The notes: a model not told the origin generated them from the letters alone. A DNA stretch of 64,000 nucleotides from Halorubrum aidingense JCM 13560 (GCF_000336995.1 NZ_AOJI01000022.1:76450-140449), one strand, 5' to 3'; positions 24,332-34,403 are shown, counted from the first letter of the stretch. Translations and numbers: made by a program.

Positions 24332-25315
24332 ATGCTCGGCATCGAACTCACCCCCGAACACGACTTGCACCGTCTCGTCGACCTCGGCGTCCGCGCCGAA
24401 GCGGCCGGCTACGACGCCGTTTACTCGACGTGTCACTACAACAACCGCGACCCGTGGGCGTTCCTCTCGCAGCTGGCGACCGCGACGGAGTCGGTCCGGC
24501 TCGGCCCGGGCGTCGCCAACCCGTACGAGACCCACCCCGTGACGCTCGCCTCGCGAGTCGCCACCCTCGACGAACTCTCCGAGGGCCGCGCCGTCTTCGG
24601 ACTCGGCCCCGGCGACCCGTCGACGCTCGCGAACCTCGGGCTCGCGGACGAACGCGGGCTCCGATCCGTGCTGGAGGCGTTCAAGACGGCCCAGAAGCTG
24701 TGGGCCGGCGAGCGGGTCGACCACGAGGGCACCTTCGACGCCAGCGAGGCGGGACTCAACTACGAGCCCCCGCAGGGCGCGGATATCCCGGTCCACGTCG
24801 GCGGCGAGGGGCCGCACATGTGCCGGATGGCCGCGAAGCACGCCGACGGGCTCCTCTACAACGGCTCGCACCCGAAGGACCTGGCGTGGGCTCGCGACCA
24901 GGTCGACGACGGGCTCGCCGACCGACCCGATCACCGCGGCGAGTTCGATCTGATCGCGTACGCCGCGGTCTCGGTCGCCGAGGACGCCGAGGCGGCTCGG
25001 GAAGCCGCGCGGCCGCCGGTCGCGTTCATCACCGCGGGCGCCGCACCGCCCGTCCTGAAGCGGCACGGCATCGATCCGGACGCCGCGTCTACGATCGGCG
25101 ACCGCGTCTCGGCCGGCGAGTTCGGCGCGGCGTTCGAACTGGTCACGCCCGAGATGATCGACGCGTTCTGCATGGCCGGTACCCCCCAGACGGTTCGCGA
25201 TCGGGCCGCCGCCGTGGCCGAGCACGCCGACGGGCTCGTCGTCGGGTCACCGCTCGGCCCGGACTTGGAGGCGAGCGTCGACCTCGCCGCCGAAGCGGTC
25301 GACGGGCTCTTCTAG
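24332..25315 (+). CDS. F420-dependent 5,10-methylenetetrahydromethanopterin reductase-like (LLM class) oxidoreductase
   Basis: TIM-barrel luciferase-like monooxygenase family, 327 residues. N-terminus [19 protein letters not shown], then [16 protein letters not shown] and [15 protein letters not shown], as in archaeal Mer and the haloarchaeal TIGR04024 relatives. It would use reduced F420; in haloarchaea the folate-type C1 carrier is the likely substrate, though other substrates are possible. The start lies 1 bp after the cofE stop, so the two form an operon. Confidence 0.85.
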   Translation: MLGIELTPEHDLHRLVDLGVRAEAAGYDAVYSTCHYNNRDPWAFLSQLATATESVRLGPGVANPYETHPVTLASRVATLDELSEGRAVFGLGPGDPSTLANLGLADERGLRSVLEAFKTAQKLWAGERVDHEGTFDASEAGLNYEPPQGADIPVHVGGEGPHMCRMAAKHADGLLYNGSHPKDLAWARDQVDDGLADRPDHRGEFDLIAYAAVSVAEDAEAAREAARPPVAFITAGAAPPVLKRHGIDPDAASTIGDRVSAGEFGAAFELVTPEMIDAFCMAGTPQTVRDRAAAVAEHADGLVVGSPLGPDLEASVDLAAEAVDGLF

Positions 25316-25406
25316 CGCTCCCCGGATTGTCACGGGCTGGGAATCGAGAATCGCGCCTGATAACTTCGGGGAGAGGTTCATAACCCGCTTTCGTCGAGTG
25401 TCGAGT

Positions 25407-27137
25407 ATGTCGAACGCGCCACGGCGACCCGCGGGCCTCCGGGGTCGCTACGAGTCCCTGCTCTGGGGAACGATGGACCGGCTCGGGATCTCGGAGTCGA
25501 TAGAGCGGAAGGTCGTCACCGCCGTCGGGATCCAGTTTCTCGTCACCGTCGGAATCTTCCTCGCCCCGTTTCTGTTCTCCGGGCGGCGCTCGTACGTCGT
25601 CTCCGGCGTCCTGTTTCTCGGTGCGGTGGTTGCCATCTACAACACGCTGCTCATCGTTCGGCGCGATTTCGTCGCGCCGCTGCGCCAGTTAGAGGCCGGC
25701 GCCGACGCGATCGCGGCGGGGGATATCGACGGGCGTGGGACGGTCGGCGGCGCCGAGACCGCCCTCGCCGGCAGCGACCAGCCGGACGAGATCGGTAACC
25801 TCGTGAACGCGTTCACCGAGGTGCAGCGGTACCTCGGTACCGTCTCGGCGCAGGCGGAGGCGCTCGCGGCGCAGTCGTTCGACGACCCCGCGCTCGACGA
25901 GGACGTGCCGGGCGCGTTCGGCGACTCGCTGTCGGAGATGGCCGCGAACATGGCGGCGTACACGACCGAGCTCGAATCGCTCGTCGACGCCTTCGGCGAC
26001 GCCGCCGAGCGGGCGCAAGGCGGCGATCTCACCGCGACGATCGACGCCGATGACCTCGCCACCGACGAGGACCGGTACGCCGAGCTCGTCGCGAACTACA
26101 ACCGACTCGTCGCCACGCTCGGCGGGACCGTCGGCGACGTGCAGTCGTTCACCGGCGACGTCGCGGCCACGAGCGACGACGTGCGAGCGAGCATGGACGA
26201 AGTCGACGACGCCAGCGCCGAGGTCGCGCGCTCGGTCCAGGAGATTTCCGACGGCGCGGCCGCCCAGACCGACCAGCTGGAGGCCGTCTCCGGCGAGATG
26301 AGCACGCTCTCGGCGACCGTCGAGGAGATCGCGGCGTCGGCGGACGACGCGGCCGCGACCGCGAGGAGCGCCGCCGACCGCGGTCGGGCTGGCCGCGAGG
26401 AGGCCGCCGAGGCGATCGAGGAACTGGAGATGCTCGAAGCGCGGATCGCCGAGACCGCGACGGCCGTGGCCGACCTCGTCGATCGGATCGAGGAGATCGA
26501 CGAGATCGCCTCCGTTATCGACGGAATCGCGGAGGAGACGAACCTGCTCGCGCTCAACGCCTCGATCGAGGCGGCGCGGGCGAACGGCTCCGGCGACGGG
26601 TTCGCGGTCGTCGCCGACGAGGTGAAGGCGCTCGCCGAGGAGACCCGCGCGGAGGCTGCCGAGATCTCCGGGCGGATCGACGAGGTGCAGAACGCGTCGG
26701 CCGGGACGGCCGCCGACGTCGAGGTGATGGAGTCGCAGGTCGCCGAGAGCGTGGACACGATCGAGTCCACGCTCCGGGAGTTCGAGGAGGTCGTCGAGGA
26801 CGTGACGACGGTGGACGAAACGGTCCAAGAGATCAGCGACGCGACCGACGATCAGGCGCGGACGACACAGGAAGTCGTCGACATGGTCGACAGCATCGCG
26901 TCGGTGAGCCGGCAGACGGCGACCGAGGCGGAGACCGTCGCGGCGGCCGCCGAAGAGCAGACGGCGACCGTCTCGGAGGTGACGCGTCGCGTGCACACGC
27001 TCTCGGACCAGTCCGACGAGCTGTTGGCGACGCTCGACGAGTTCACGGTTCCTTCAGAGACGGGCGGGACGCCCGGTCAGCGGGATGCGGCGACCGGCCG
27101 GCGACCGGAGCGACAGCCGAGTCCGAGCGACGACTGA
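25407..27137 (+). CDS. methyl-accepting chemotaxis-type transducer without extracellular domain
   Basis: Protein of 576 residues. Two transmembrane helices (about residues 36-55 and 60-82) are joined by a loop of only a few residues (SGRRSY), then HAMP (about 82-140), a second HAMP-like stretch (about 180-240) and a long coiled-coil signalling domain with the conserved tip [20 protein letters not shown]. So it has the layout of haloarchaeal Htr proteins lacking a ligand domain, such as sensory-rhodopsin transducers and the membrane-potential transducer MpcT. No rhodopsin or che gene is adjacent. GTG at 25398 is an alternative start. Confidence 0.9.
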   Translation: MSNAPRRPAGLRGRYESLLWGTMDRLGISESIERKVVTAVGIQFLVTVGIFLAPFLFSGRRSYVVSGVLFLGAVVAIYNTLLIVRRDFVAPLRQLEAGADAIAAGDIDGRGTVGGAETALAGSDQPDEIGNLVNAFTEVQRYLGTVSAQAEALAAQSFDDPALDEDVPGAFGDSLSEMAANMAAYTTELESLVDAFGDAAERAQGGDLTATIDADDLATDEDRYAELVANYNRLVATLGGTVGDVQSFTGDVAATSDDVRASMDEVDDASAEVARSVQEISDGAAAQTDQLEAVSGEMSTLSATVEEIAASADDAAATARSAADRGRAGREEAAEAIEELEMLEARIAETATAVADLVDRIEEIDEIASVIDGIAEETNLLALNASIEAARANGSGDGFAVVADEVKALAEETRAEAAEISGRIDEVQNASAGTAADVEVMESQVAESVDTIESTLREFEEVVEDVTTVDETVQEISDATDDQARTTQEVVDMVDSIASVSRQTATEAETVAAAAEEQTATVSEVTRRVHTLSDQSDELLATLDEFTVPSETGGTPGQRDAATGRRPERQPSPSDD

Positions 27138-27150
27138 CGCGGCGAGGAGC

Positions 27151-27184
27151 GTCCGACTACTGAGAGCGTCCGACTACTGAGAGC
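27151..27184. repeat. 17-bp tandem duplication
   Basis: GTCCGACTACTGAGAGC at 27151-27167 is repeated exactly at 27168-27184, in the short space between the transducer and the convergent small membrane protein gene. Confidence 0.9.
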
Positions 27185-27190
27185 GCCCGG

Positions 27191-27430
27191 TTATTCGACT
27201 CGACCGCGATCGCCCAGCGAGGGCAGCGTCACGCCGATTTCGTTGAGGAGCGCGCCGACGACCGCGTAGCCGAAGGCGGCCACCGAGGCGATGATGAGCA
27301 CCTGTCCGACGAGCACCAGCAGCACGGACAGCGGGTCGGCGGCGCCGAGGATCAGGTCGTTCAAGAAGATGTCGACGAACCGGCCGACGTCGCCGACCAG
27401 CCGCGAGACGAAGTCGATGAGCGCGATCAT
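27191..27430 (-). CDS. small membrane protein, function unknown
   Basis: Protein of 79 residues with an amphipathic N-terminus (IALIDFVSRLVGDVGRFVD) and one long hydrophobic stretch (about 32-66) that could make one or two helices. Small proteins of this kind occur in many haloarchaea; I know no function. It lies between the transducer and the site-2 protease, on the opposite strand. Confidence 0.65.
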   Translation of the reverse strand: MIALIDFVSRLVGDVGRFVDIFLNDLILGAADPLSVLLVLVGQVLIIASVAAFGYAVVGALLNEIGVTLPSLGDRGRVE

Positions 27431-27539
27431 ACACGGTCGTTGATCCGGGGGGTACTTGGGTGTTGAGTTCGCGGTCGGTTTTCGGCGACGGCTCTAGTAA
27501 CCGAACGGCTTACACGCCGCCGACACGGACCTACCCGTC

Positions 27540-29411
27540 ATGAACACGCTGTTGGACCTGTTCGCCGAGAACACGCTGTTGTGGGTCCTCACCGGGGTCC
27601 TCGCGTACTCCGCGGCCGCGATGTGGCTGCGCAACCGCGGCATCCTCCCCGACTCGATCGGTGTCTCCGGGCCGGTACTGACGATCCGCACCCTCCGCGG
27701 GCGCATCTTCCTCGACCGGCTCTCCCGCCCGAAGCGGTTCTGGCGGGCGATCGCGAACCTCGGGCTCGGCGGCGCGCTCGTCGCGATGGTCGGGTCGTTC
27801 GTCCTCATCATCTCCTCGGCGATCTCGGCGCTCGGTGCGAGCCAGCCCTCAGCGATCCAGCAGCCGCAGAACTTCCTCATCATCCCCGGGGTCAACGACT
27901 TCCTCCCGCTGTCTGTCGCCCCGGAGATCGTCGCCGGGCTTGCGATCGCGATGGTGATCCACGAGGGCGCACACGGTCTGCTGTGTCGCGTCGAGGGGAT
28001 CGACATCGAGTCGATGGGGCTCGTCTTCTTCACGTTCCTACCGGTCGGGGCCTTCGTCGAGCCGAACGAGGAGGCGACCCAGTCGGTCTCTCGCGGCGCC
28101 CGCGCCCGGATGTTCGCGGCCGGCGTGACCGCGAACGCGCTCCTCACGATCGTCGTCTTCGCGCTGCTTTTCGGCCCGGTCGTCGGCGCCATTTCGCCGG
28201 CGCCCGGCTACGCGGTCGGCGAGGTGACGCCCGGATCGCCCGCCGCCGGCACGGACCTCGCGCAGGGCGATCGGATCATCGAGGTCGACGGCGCCCCCGT
28301 CGACACCGCCGCCGAGTTCGAGGCCGCCATCGCGGCGGCCGGCGACACCGTGACCGTCACCGCGGACGACGGCGACGGAACGCGGACCGTCGAACTGGAG
28401 CGCGAACTCCAAGTCATCGGTTCGGCGGGCGGGAACCCTCTCGGCGTCACCATCGGCGGTGAACCGGTGACGATCGAGTCGGTGAACGGCGAGGCGGTCG
28501 CGACCGAACGCGGGTTCTTCGCGGCCGTCGGCGAGGACGAGCGGGCGACCGTCGCCGTCGACGACTCGGAGGCGAACGAGAGTCTCGGCGGCGTGTCCGA
28601 GGCCGAGATCCCGATCGGCGCGTACATCGTCGGCCTCCAGACCGACGGGCCGCTCCACGACGCCGGCGCCCCGCTCGATCAGCCGATGACGATCGTCGAG
28701 ATCGACGGCGAACGGATCCACGACAACGACGACCTCGCGACGGTGCTCGGCGACCGGGAGCCCGGCGCCACGGTCGAGGTCGTCGGGTACGGCCCCGACG
28801 ACGAACGCGCGTCCTACGACGTCGAACTCGACCCGCACCCGAACCGCGACGGCGGGTTCATCGGCGTGAGCGTCTTCCCGGGAACGAGCGGGCTCGCGCT
28901 CGACGACATCGGCGTCTCCGAGTACCCCGCCGGCGCTTACCTCGAACTGCTCGGCGGCGACGGCGGCGAAGGCGCGACGGACGGCCTCGCGCTCGGCGGG
29001 CTGACCGACTCGCCGCTCGGGCTCGTGTTCGTGGCGCTCATTCTCCCGCTCGGCAGCCTGTTCGGGCTCCCGTTCAACTTCGCGGGGTTCACCGGCGAGA
29101 TCGCCAACTTCTACGCGGTCGACGGGACGCTCGCGGCGCTCGGCGGCGGGACGTTCCTGCTGGCGAACCTGCTCTTCTGGACCGGGTGGATCAACATCCA
29201 GCTCGCGCTGTTCAACTGCCTGCCGGCGTTCCCGCTCGACGGGGGTCGGATCCTCCGCATGGTCGCCGAGGCGGTCGCGAGTCGGGTGCCGATCGACGAC
29301 CGCCACGCCGCGGTCCGCACGATCACGGTCTCGTCGGGACTCGTCATGCTGTTCGGACTGGTCGCGATGATCTTCGGGAACCAGATCCTCTCGGCGGTCG
29401 GCGCCATCTGA
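27540..29411 (+). CDS. site-2 protease family (M50) membrane metallopeptidase with PDZ domains
   Basis: Intramembrane protease of 623 residues. Zinc motif HEGAH (MVIHEGAHGLLC, about residue 140-150) and the C-terminal NCLPAFPLDGGR motif supply the catalytic ligands. Two PDZ-like regions lie between (GYAVGEVTPGSPAAGTDL and PMTIVEIDGERIHDNDDL), separated by acidic linkers. Such enzymes cut membrane-anchored regulators. The length and paired PDZ fit haloarchaeal S2P homologues. Target unknown. A possible promoter lies in 27460-27539. Confidence 0.92.
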   Translation: MNTLLDLFAENTLLWVLTGVLAYSAAAMWLRNRGILPDSIGVSGPVLTIRTLRGRIFLDRLSRPKRFWRAIANLGLGGALVAMVGSFVLIISSAISALGASQPSAIQQPQNFLIIPGVNDFLPLSVAPEIVAGLAIAMVIHEGAHGLLCRVEGIDIESMGLVFFTFLPVGAFVEPNEEATQSVSRGARARMFAAGVTANALLTIVVFALLFGPVVGAISPAPGYAVGEVTPGSPAAGTDLAQGDRIIEVDGAPVDTAAEFEAAIAAAGDTVTVTADDGDGTRTVELERELQVIGSAGGNPLGVTIGGEPVTIESVNGEAVATERGFFAAVGEDERATVAVDDSEANESLGGVSEAEIPIGAYIVGLQTDGPLHDAGAPLDQPMTIVEIDGERIHDNDDLATVLGDREPGATVEVVGYGPDDERASYDVELDPHPNRDGGFIGVSVFPGTSGLALDDIGVSEYPAGAYLELLGGDGGEGATDGLALGGLTDSPLGLVFVALILPLGSLFGLPFNFAGFTGEIANFYAVDGTLAALGGGTFLLANLLFWTGWINIQLALFNCLPAFPLDGGRILRMVAEAVASRVPIDDRHAAVRTITVSSGLVMLFGLVAMIFGNQILSAVGAI

Positions 29412-29512
29412 GCCACCGGACACCGGGCGCGCCGGAGCGCGGCCCGCGAACGCCGACGGGCGACGTTCGCCGAATGGGAAACCGGTTTCTCCGCGCGGCG
29501 AAACGATGAGGT

Positions 29513-30799
29513 ATGAGCCACTCACGCACTGTCGAGATCGAGGGCCACATCATCGACAGCGGGACGATGCAGCGCTGTTTCGGCGCGGTGATGGACCTCG
29601 GCGGCTCCTTCGACGTCGAGCAGTTCGACGTGGGGACCCACGAGGAGGCGGAGTCGTACTGTCGGATGGCCGTCTCCGCCGACGACGCGGAGACGCTGCA
29701 GGCCATTCTGCACGAACTCCACCAGAACGGCGCGATGTTGGAGAACCCCACCGACGTCGACCTCGTCTCCGCGCCCGCGGACAAGGTCGTCCCGCCGAAC
29801 TTCTACTCCACGACGAATCACCCGACGGAAGTGCTGTACGACGGCGAGTGGATCGACGTCGAGCGGATCGAGATGGACTGCGCGCTGGTCGTGGAGCCCC
29901 ACGGCGCCCCCGACGGCGGTCCCCGAGCGTACACGAAAGTGCTCAACGCCGTCGAGGAGGGGGACCTGATCGCGACCGACCAGTCCGGGATCCGGGTGCG
30001 ACCGCCCGAGCGCCCGCGCAGCGGTGGCGGCGCCTTCGGGTTCATGCAGGGCGGCGTCTCCGCCGAGCGCCCCTCGAACTCGACGATCCGCGAGGTCGCC
30101 GCGGAGCTTCGCGAGGTGAAGGCGGCGGGCGGCAACGTGATGGTCGTCGCCGGTCCCGCCGTGATCCACTCGGGCGCGGGCGACGCGCTCGCTGATCTCG
30201 TCGCCGCCGGGTACGTCGACGCGCTGTCCGTCGGAAACGGGTTCGCCACGCACGACCTGGAGCGCTCGCTGTACGGCACCTCGCTCGGCATGGACGTCGA
30301 GACGCTCGAGCACCCGCGGAAGGGGCACAAACACCACATCTGGACCATCTCGGAGATCATCCGCGCCGGCGGGATCGAGGCGGCCGTCGAGGACGGGATC
30401 ATCGGCGAGGGCGTGATGTACCAGTGCGTGAAAAACGACGTCGACACCGTGCTCGCGGGCTCGATCCGCGACGACGGCCCCCTCCCGGACACGATCACCG
30501 ACGCGGTCGCGGCGCAGAACGCCATCCGCGATCAGGCCCACGAGGCCGACATCGTGCTCATGCTCGCGACGCTGCTGCACTCGGTCGCCGTCGGGAACTG
30601 CCTCCCGTCGACGACGAAGACCGTCTGCGTCGACATCAACCCCGCCACGGTCACCCAGCTGCTCGACCGCGGCTCCGCGCAGGCCGTCGGTATGGTCACC
30701 GACATCGGGACGTTCGTCCCCACGCTCGCGGAGTTCGTGCTGGACGCCGACGAACCGATCGACGAGAGCGTCGAATCCGCCGGCGCCAGTGGTGAGTGA
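29513..30799 (+). CDS. TIGR00300 family protein (LOR/SDH-like; archaeal ornithine cyclodeaminase type)
   Basis: Protein of 428 residues. N-terminal domain (about 1-95) is the LOR/SDH bifunctional-enzyme conserved domain: GHIIDSGTMQRCFGAVMDLG and QFDVGTHEEAESYCRM. The C-terminal two thirds contain an NAD-binding region (GGNVMVVAGPAVIHSGAG) and VDVNPATVTQLLDRG-like sequence (here VCVDINPATVTQLL). A methanococcal member has ornithine cyclodeaminase activity (ornithine to proline and ammonia), and related domains act in cyanobacterial arginine breakdown. Function here is by family. It overlaps the downstream GNAT gene. Confidence 0.85.
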   Translation: MSHSRTVEIEGHIIDSGTMQRCFGAVMDLGGSFDVEQFDVGTHEEAESYCRMAVSADDAETLQAILHELHQNGAMLENPTDVDLVSAPADKVVPPNFYSTTNHPTEVLYDGEWIDVERIEMDCALVVEPHGAPDGGPRAYTKVLNAVEEGDLIATDQSGIRVRPPERPRSGGGAFGFMQGGVSAERPSNSTIREVAAELREVKAAGGNVMVVAGPAVIHSGAGDALADLVAAGYVDALSVGNGFATHDLERSLYGTSLGMDVETLEHPRKGHKHHIWTISEIIRAGGIEAAVEDGIIGEGVMYQCVKNDVDTVLAGSIRDDGPLPDTITDAVAAQNAIRDQAHEADIVLMLATLLHSVAVGNCLPSTTKTVCVDINPATVTQLLDRGSAQAVGMVTDIGTFVPTLAEFVLDADEPIDESVESAGASGE

Positions 30800-31352
30800 C
30801 GTGAGCGTCTCGCTCCGCCCCTACGACCGCGCGACCGACGCCGACGGCCTGTACGACTGCAAACTCGCCTTCGAGCGCGGCCTCGGCGAGAACACCGGCG
30901 GCGACGAGAAGGCGACGGCTTACGAAGGAAAGCTCACCGACGCCTACCGAGAGCGGTGGCTCGCGTGGGTCGACCGCTGCGTCGCCGACGACCCGCGGTG
31001 CGTGACGGTCGCGGTCGACGAGAACGGCGACTCGGCCGACGAGAACGGCGGTTCGGCCGACGGGAGCGACGGCGTCGTCGTCGGCTACGTCTTCGTCCTC
31101 CCCGAGCGCCTCGCGATGATCTGGGACGCCGCCGTGATCAACGAGCTGTACGTCGCTCCCGGCCACCGCGGCACCGGCGTCGCCGACGACCTCATGACTG
31201 CCGCCGTGGACCTCGCGGGCGATCAGACCCTCCCGCTCGATCGGATCGTCCTCGACGTGGACCCGAAGAACGGCCGCGCCCGCGCCTTCTACGACCGCTA
31301 CGGCTTCGAGCCGTGGGGCGAGATGGTCGCGCGACCGCTCGGCGACAACTGA
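30792..31352 (+). CDS. GNAT family N-acetyltransferase
   Basis: About 186 residues. The acetyl-CoA binding motif A is in NELYVAPGHRGTGVADDLM (about 115-133), and the C-terminal DVDPKNGRARAFYDRYGF is motif B. A roughly 20-residue acidic Gly/Asp/Ser insert precedes motif A (about 75-95). Three in-frame GTG codons (30789, 30792, 30801) may start it; the first two overlap the end of the TIGR00300 gene. Substrate unknown; coupling to an amino-acid enzyme suggests a small-molecule amine. Confidence 0.82.
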   Translation: MSDVSVSLRPYDRATDADGLYDCKLAFERGLGENTGGDEKATAYEGKLTDAYRERWLAWVDRCVADDPRCVTVAVDENGDSADENGGSADGSDGVVVGYVFVLPERLAMIWDAAVINELYVAPGHRGTGVADDLMTAAVDLAGDQTLPLDRIVLDVDPKNGRARAFYDRYGFEPWGEMVARPLGDN

Positions 31353-31424
31353 CCGGGAGTCCGCGGCCGTCCCTCCGCGGCCGGCCTCCGAAACTACAAA
31401 CGTCTCTACCTGTTCTGCGGTTCC

Positions 31425-32399
31425 ATGTACGACATCGGCATCGTCGGCTGCGGCGTGATCGGGAATCGGCTCGCCGCCGCGATCGACGCCCACGACCGCT
31501 ACGAACTCGCCGCCGCCTGCGACCTCGACGCCGACCGCGCCGCGTCGCTGGCGGCCGACTACGGCACCGACGCGACCGCGACGACGACCGACTACGAGGC
31601 GCTCGTCGCGATCGAGGGGCTCGACGCGGTCTACGTCGGCGTGCCCCCGCTCGCGCACCGCGAGGTCGTCGCGAGCGCGCTCGACGCCGGCCGACACGTG
31701 ATCTGCGAGAAGCCGATCGCGGCCGACGCCGAGACGGGCCGCGAGATGGTCGCGCTCGCCGCGGCGACGGACCGCGTCACGGCCGTGAACCTCCCGTTCC
31801 GGTACACGCCGGGGTTCGTCCGCCTTCGCGAGCTGGTCGCCGAGGGGGCGATCGGCGACCCGCGTCGCGTCGAGTTGCGCTTCCGCTTCCCGCAGTGGCC
31901 CCGCGAGTGGCAAGACGTCTCGTGGCTCGAGTCCCGCGAACAGGGCGGCCCGCTGCGGGAGGTCGGGACCCACTTCCTGTTCGGCGTCGAGGAGCTGTTC
32001 GGCCGGGTCGGCGCGGTGAGCGCCGACGTCGGGTACTCCGGCCCGGCGGCCTACGAGAACGACGCCGTCGCGACGTTCCGCGCCGGCGGCGTCCGCGGGA
32101 CCCTCGATCTGTTGTGCGACCACGCCGGCGCCGAGGAGAACTCGATCACGGTCGCCGGCGATCGCGGATCGCTGTCGCTGACGGGGTGGTACCGGCTCGT
32201 TCGCGACCGCGGCGGTCCGGACGAGGCGGTGCTGGTCGGCGAGCGGGGCGACACCACGGCGGCGTTGCTCGACGAGTTCGCGGCCGCGATGGACGGCGAG
32301 GGAGGCGATCTCGTCTCGTTCGAGGCGGCGGCGCGGGTCCAGCGGATACTCGACGCGATCCACGCGTCCGACGGCGACCGGATCGACCTCAGCGACTGA
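31425..32399 (+). CDS. Gfo/Idh/MocA family NAD(P)-dependent oxidoreductase
   Basis: Protein of 324 residues. Rossmann N-terminus GIVGCGVIGNRLAAAI, the EKPIA motif (HVICEKPIAADAE) with catalytic Lys, and a GFO_IDH_MocA C-terminal domain from about residue 125 (VNLPFRYTPGFVRLRELV). Substrate is not predictable from sequence. ACTACAAAC about 29 bp before the ATG is a plausible promoter element, so it is probably monocistronic. Confidence 0.87.
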   Translation: MYDIGIVGCGVIGNRLAAAIDAHDRYELAAACDLDADRAASLAADYGTDATATTTDYEALVAIEGLDAVYVGVPPLAHREVVASALDAGRHVICEKPIAADAETGREMVALAAATDRVTAVNLPFRYTPGFVRLRELVAEGAIGDPRRVELRFRFPQWPREWQDVSWLESREQGGPLREVGTHFLFGVEELFGRVGAVSADVGYSGPAAYENDAVATFRAGGVRGTLDLLCDHAGAEENSITVAGDRGSLSLTGWYRLVRDRGGPDEAVLVGERGDTTAALLDEFAAAMDGEGGDLVSFEAAARVQRILDAIHASDGDRIDLSD

Positions 32400-32513
32400 C
32401 GGCAACCGGACGACTGTCGCCGATCTCGACGACTGACGGCAACCTCCTCTCGAACCACCACGGCGTGGGAACGCCGGACAGATGTTATGTACTCGCTCGC
32501 AGTATGTTCAGTC

Positions 32514-32939
32514 ATGAGCTATCTGGTTGCCACTGACGGGTCTACAGAGGGCGACAACGCGGTCAGGTACGCGGCCCGGCAGGCGGTCGCGTTCTACGAG
32601 ACGCTGGTGATCGCACACGTGTTGACCCCGGACTCGGAGCTTATCGACGGGACGCTCATCCTCCCGGGCGAGGAGGCCGCCGTCGAGGCCGGCGAGGACA
32701 TCCTCGCGAACGCGCGGCGGCTCGCCGACGAGGCGGTCGGCGACGAACCGATCGACGTCGAGACGCAACTGCTCACCGGGCGGCCGGCCGACGCGATCAC
32801 CCAGTACGCCCGCGAGCAGCCGGTCGACGCGATCTACGTCGGTCACCGCGGGCTGAGCGAGGAGCGCGAACAGGTCGTCGGCAGCGTCGCGAAAAGCGTC
32901 GTCGACAAGGCGAACGTCCCCGTGACGGTGATTCGGTGA
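32514..32939 (+). CDS. universal stress protein (UspA family)
   Basis: Protein of 141 residues beginning MSYLVATDGSTEGDNAVRYA, with the nucleotide-binding tail seen as VGHRGLSEEREQVVGSVAKS, close to the ATP-type G-X2-G-X9-G-S pattern. A TATA-like TTATGTA about 27 bp upstream supports ATG 32514 over an upstream in-frame ATG at 32487. Role in stress is by family only. Confidence 0.9.
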   Translation: MSYLVATDGSTEGDNAVRYAARQAVAFYETLVIAHVLTPDSELIDGTLILPGEEAAVEAGEDILANARRLADEAVGDEPIDVETQLLTGRPADAITQYAREQPVDAIYVGHRGLSEEREQVVGSVAKSVVDKANVPVTVIR

Positions 32940-33034
32940 CCCGCTAAACGCCCCTCGACGCCGGGCGTCCGAGACGACGGCAATGTCCACCCGTACCGCA
33001 CCTTCAAAACAGGTTGGGCGCGTAACACAACCCG

Positions 33035-33907
33035 ATGACAGACGACGTACTCGTCACGGCGGATTGGGTGGAATCGAACCTCGACGCGTTCCAGGACGAC
33101 GACTCGGACCTCCGGCTCGTCGAGATCAACAATCCGACCGTCACCGACGAGTCGGAGTACACGCCCTACGAGGAGGGACACATCCCCGGCGCGCTGAACT
33201 TCGAGTGGGACGAGGTCTTCACCGACGAGACGGAGCGCGACATCGTCTCGAAGGAGAACTTCGCGGAGCGAAACGGCGAGGGCGGCATCGACGCCGACAC
33301 GACGGTCGTCGTGTACGGTGGCGGGCGCGTCCCGAACTGGTTCGCGCTGTTCGGCTACTGGATCTACAAGTACTACGGTCACAAGGACGTGCGCGTGATC
33401 GACGGCGGGAAGGGGTACTGGGTCGATAACGACTACCCGCTCACGACTGAGGTGCCCGACTTCACCCCGCGTGAGTACGAGGCCCGCGGTCCCTTCGAGA
33501 GCGTCCGCGCGTACAAAGACGACATCGACAAGGCCATCGAGGAGGGGATCCCGATGGTCGACGTCCGCTCCCCCGAGGAGTTCTCCGGCGAGGTCATCGC
33601 CCCCGAGGGGCTCAACGAAACGGCCCAGCGCGGCGGCCACATCCCCGGCGCGAGCAACGTTCCGATCGGAACCACCCTGAACGAGGACGGGACGTTCAAG
33701 AGCGCCGACGAACTCCGCGAGCTGTACTCGGACGCCGGTGTCGACGGCGACGAATCGACGATCACCTACTGCCGCGTCGGCGAGCGCTCGTCCATCGAGT
33801 GGTTCCTGCTCCACGAACTGCTCGACTACGACGACGTCCGCAACTACGACGGCTCGTGGACCGAGTGGGGGAACCTCGTCGGCGCGCCGATCGAGACGGG
33901 CGAGTAG
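33035..33907 (+). CDS. sulfurtransferase, tandem rhodanese domains (thiosulfate sulfurtransferase type)
   Basis: Protein of 290 residues with two rhodanese domains. The first (about 1-130) is inactive, with GGRVPNWFALFGYW in place of the Cys loop; the second has the active Cys in TYCRVGERSS (about residue 248). DVRSPEEFSGEVIAPEG is the CH2A-type element. It would move sulfane sulfur from thiosulfate to a thiol or cyanide acceptor. CTTCAAAAC about 27 bp upstream of the ATG is a plausible promoter. Confidence 0.92.
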   Translation: MTDDVLVTADWVESNLDAFQDDDSDLRLVEINNPTVTDESEYTPYEEGHIPGALNFEWDEVFTDETERDIVSKENFAERNGEGGIDADTTVVVYGGGRVPNWFALFGYWIYKYYGHKDVRVIDGGKGYWVDNDYPLTTEVPDFTPREYEARGPFESVRAYKDDIDKAIEEGIPMVDVRSPEEFSGEVIAPEGLNETAQRGGHIPGASNVPIGTTLNEDGTFKSADELRELYSDAGVDGDESTITYCRVGERSSIEWFLLHELLDYDDVRNYDGSWTEWGNLVGAPIETGE

Positions 33908-34045
33908 GCCGCCAGCCGGCACACGACATCGTTCATTTTTAACCTCCGCTGACGGCGAGCGGTCGGAATCCTCGGCCGTCTCAACACGCTGAGCGACGGG
34001 GCGGTCGACCGGTCTCGACCGCAATCGGTGAGCGGTTGTGCAAAC

Positions 34046-34053
34046 GTATATAC
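34046..34053 (+). promoter_or_regulatory. probable TATA box of the YgaP-type membrane protein gene
   Basis: GTATATAC centred 27 bp before ATG 34077; palindromic and in AT-richer surroundings. Confidence 0.5.
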
Positions 34054-34076
34054 GGTTGTGTGTCGTATTGTGTTGT

Positions 34077-34310
34077 ATGGACCAGAACGTCGGAATCACG
34101 GACAAGCGCGTGAGAACGGCCCTCGGTGCGATCTTCGGAACCGTCTCGCTGGCGACTCTCGCCGGATTCTTCCCGCTTTCCGGGATCGCAGCCCTCGTTC
34201 TCGGCGTGGCCGCCCTACTCATGCTCGGCACCGCCGCAACGGGATTTTGCGGGCTCTACGCGCTGCTCGGCGTCGACACCTGCCCGGCGTCGGCCGGCGG
34301 ATCGCGATAG
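34077..34310 (+). CDS. YgaP-type (DUF2892) small membrane protein
   Basis: Protein of 77 residues. It starts MDQNVGITDKRVRTALG and has two membrane helices (about 17-34 and 36-60) with a Cys pair in GFCGLYALLGVDTCPA, the pattern of the YgaP-like transmembrane domain often linked to rhodaneses. Here the rhodanese is a separate gene about 170 bp upstream, so a functional link with sulfur handling is possible. TATA spacing supports a leaderless start at 34077. Confidence 0.87.
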   Translation: MDQNVGITDKRVRTALGAIFGTVSLATLAGFFPLSGIAALVLGVAALLMLGTAATGFCGLYALLGVDTCPASAGGSR

Positions 34311-34403
34311 GCGACCGAGCGGCCGGAAGTGGCCGCGATCGCACCGCGCCTCGGGTGATCGAACCTCGACCCTTTTAAGCCTACACGGGGATATCAGGCC
34401 GTT

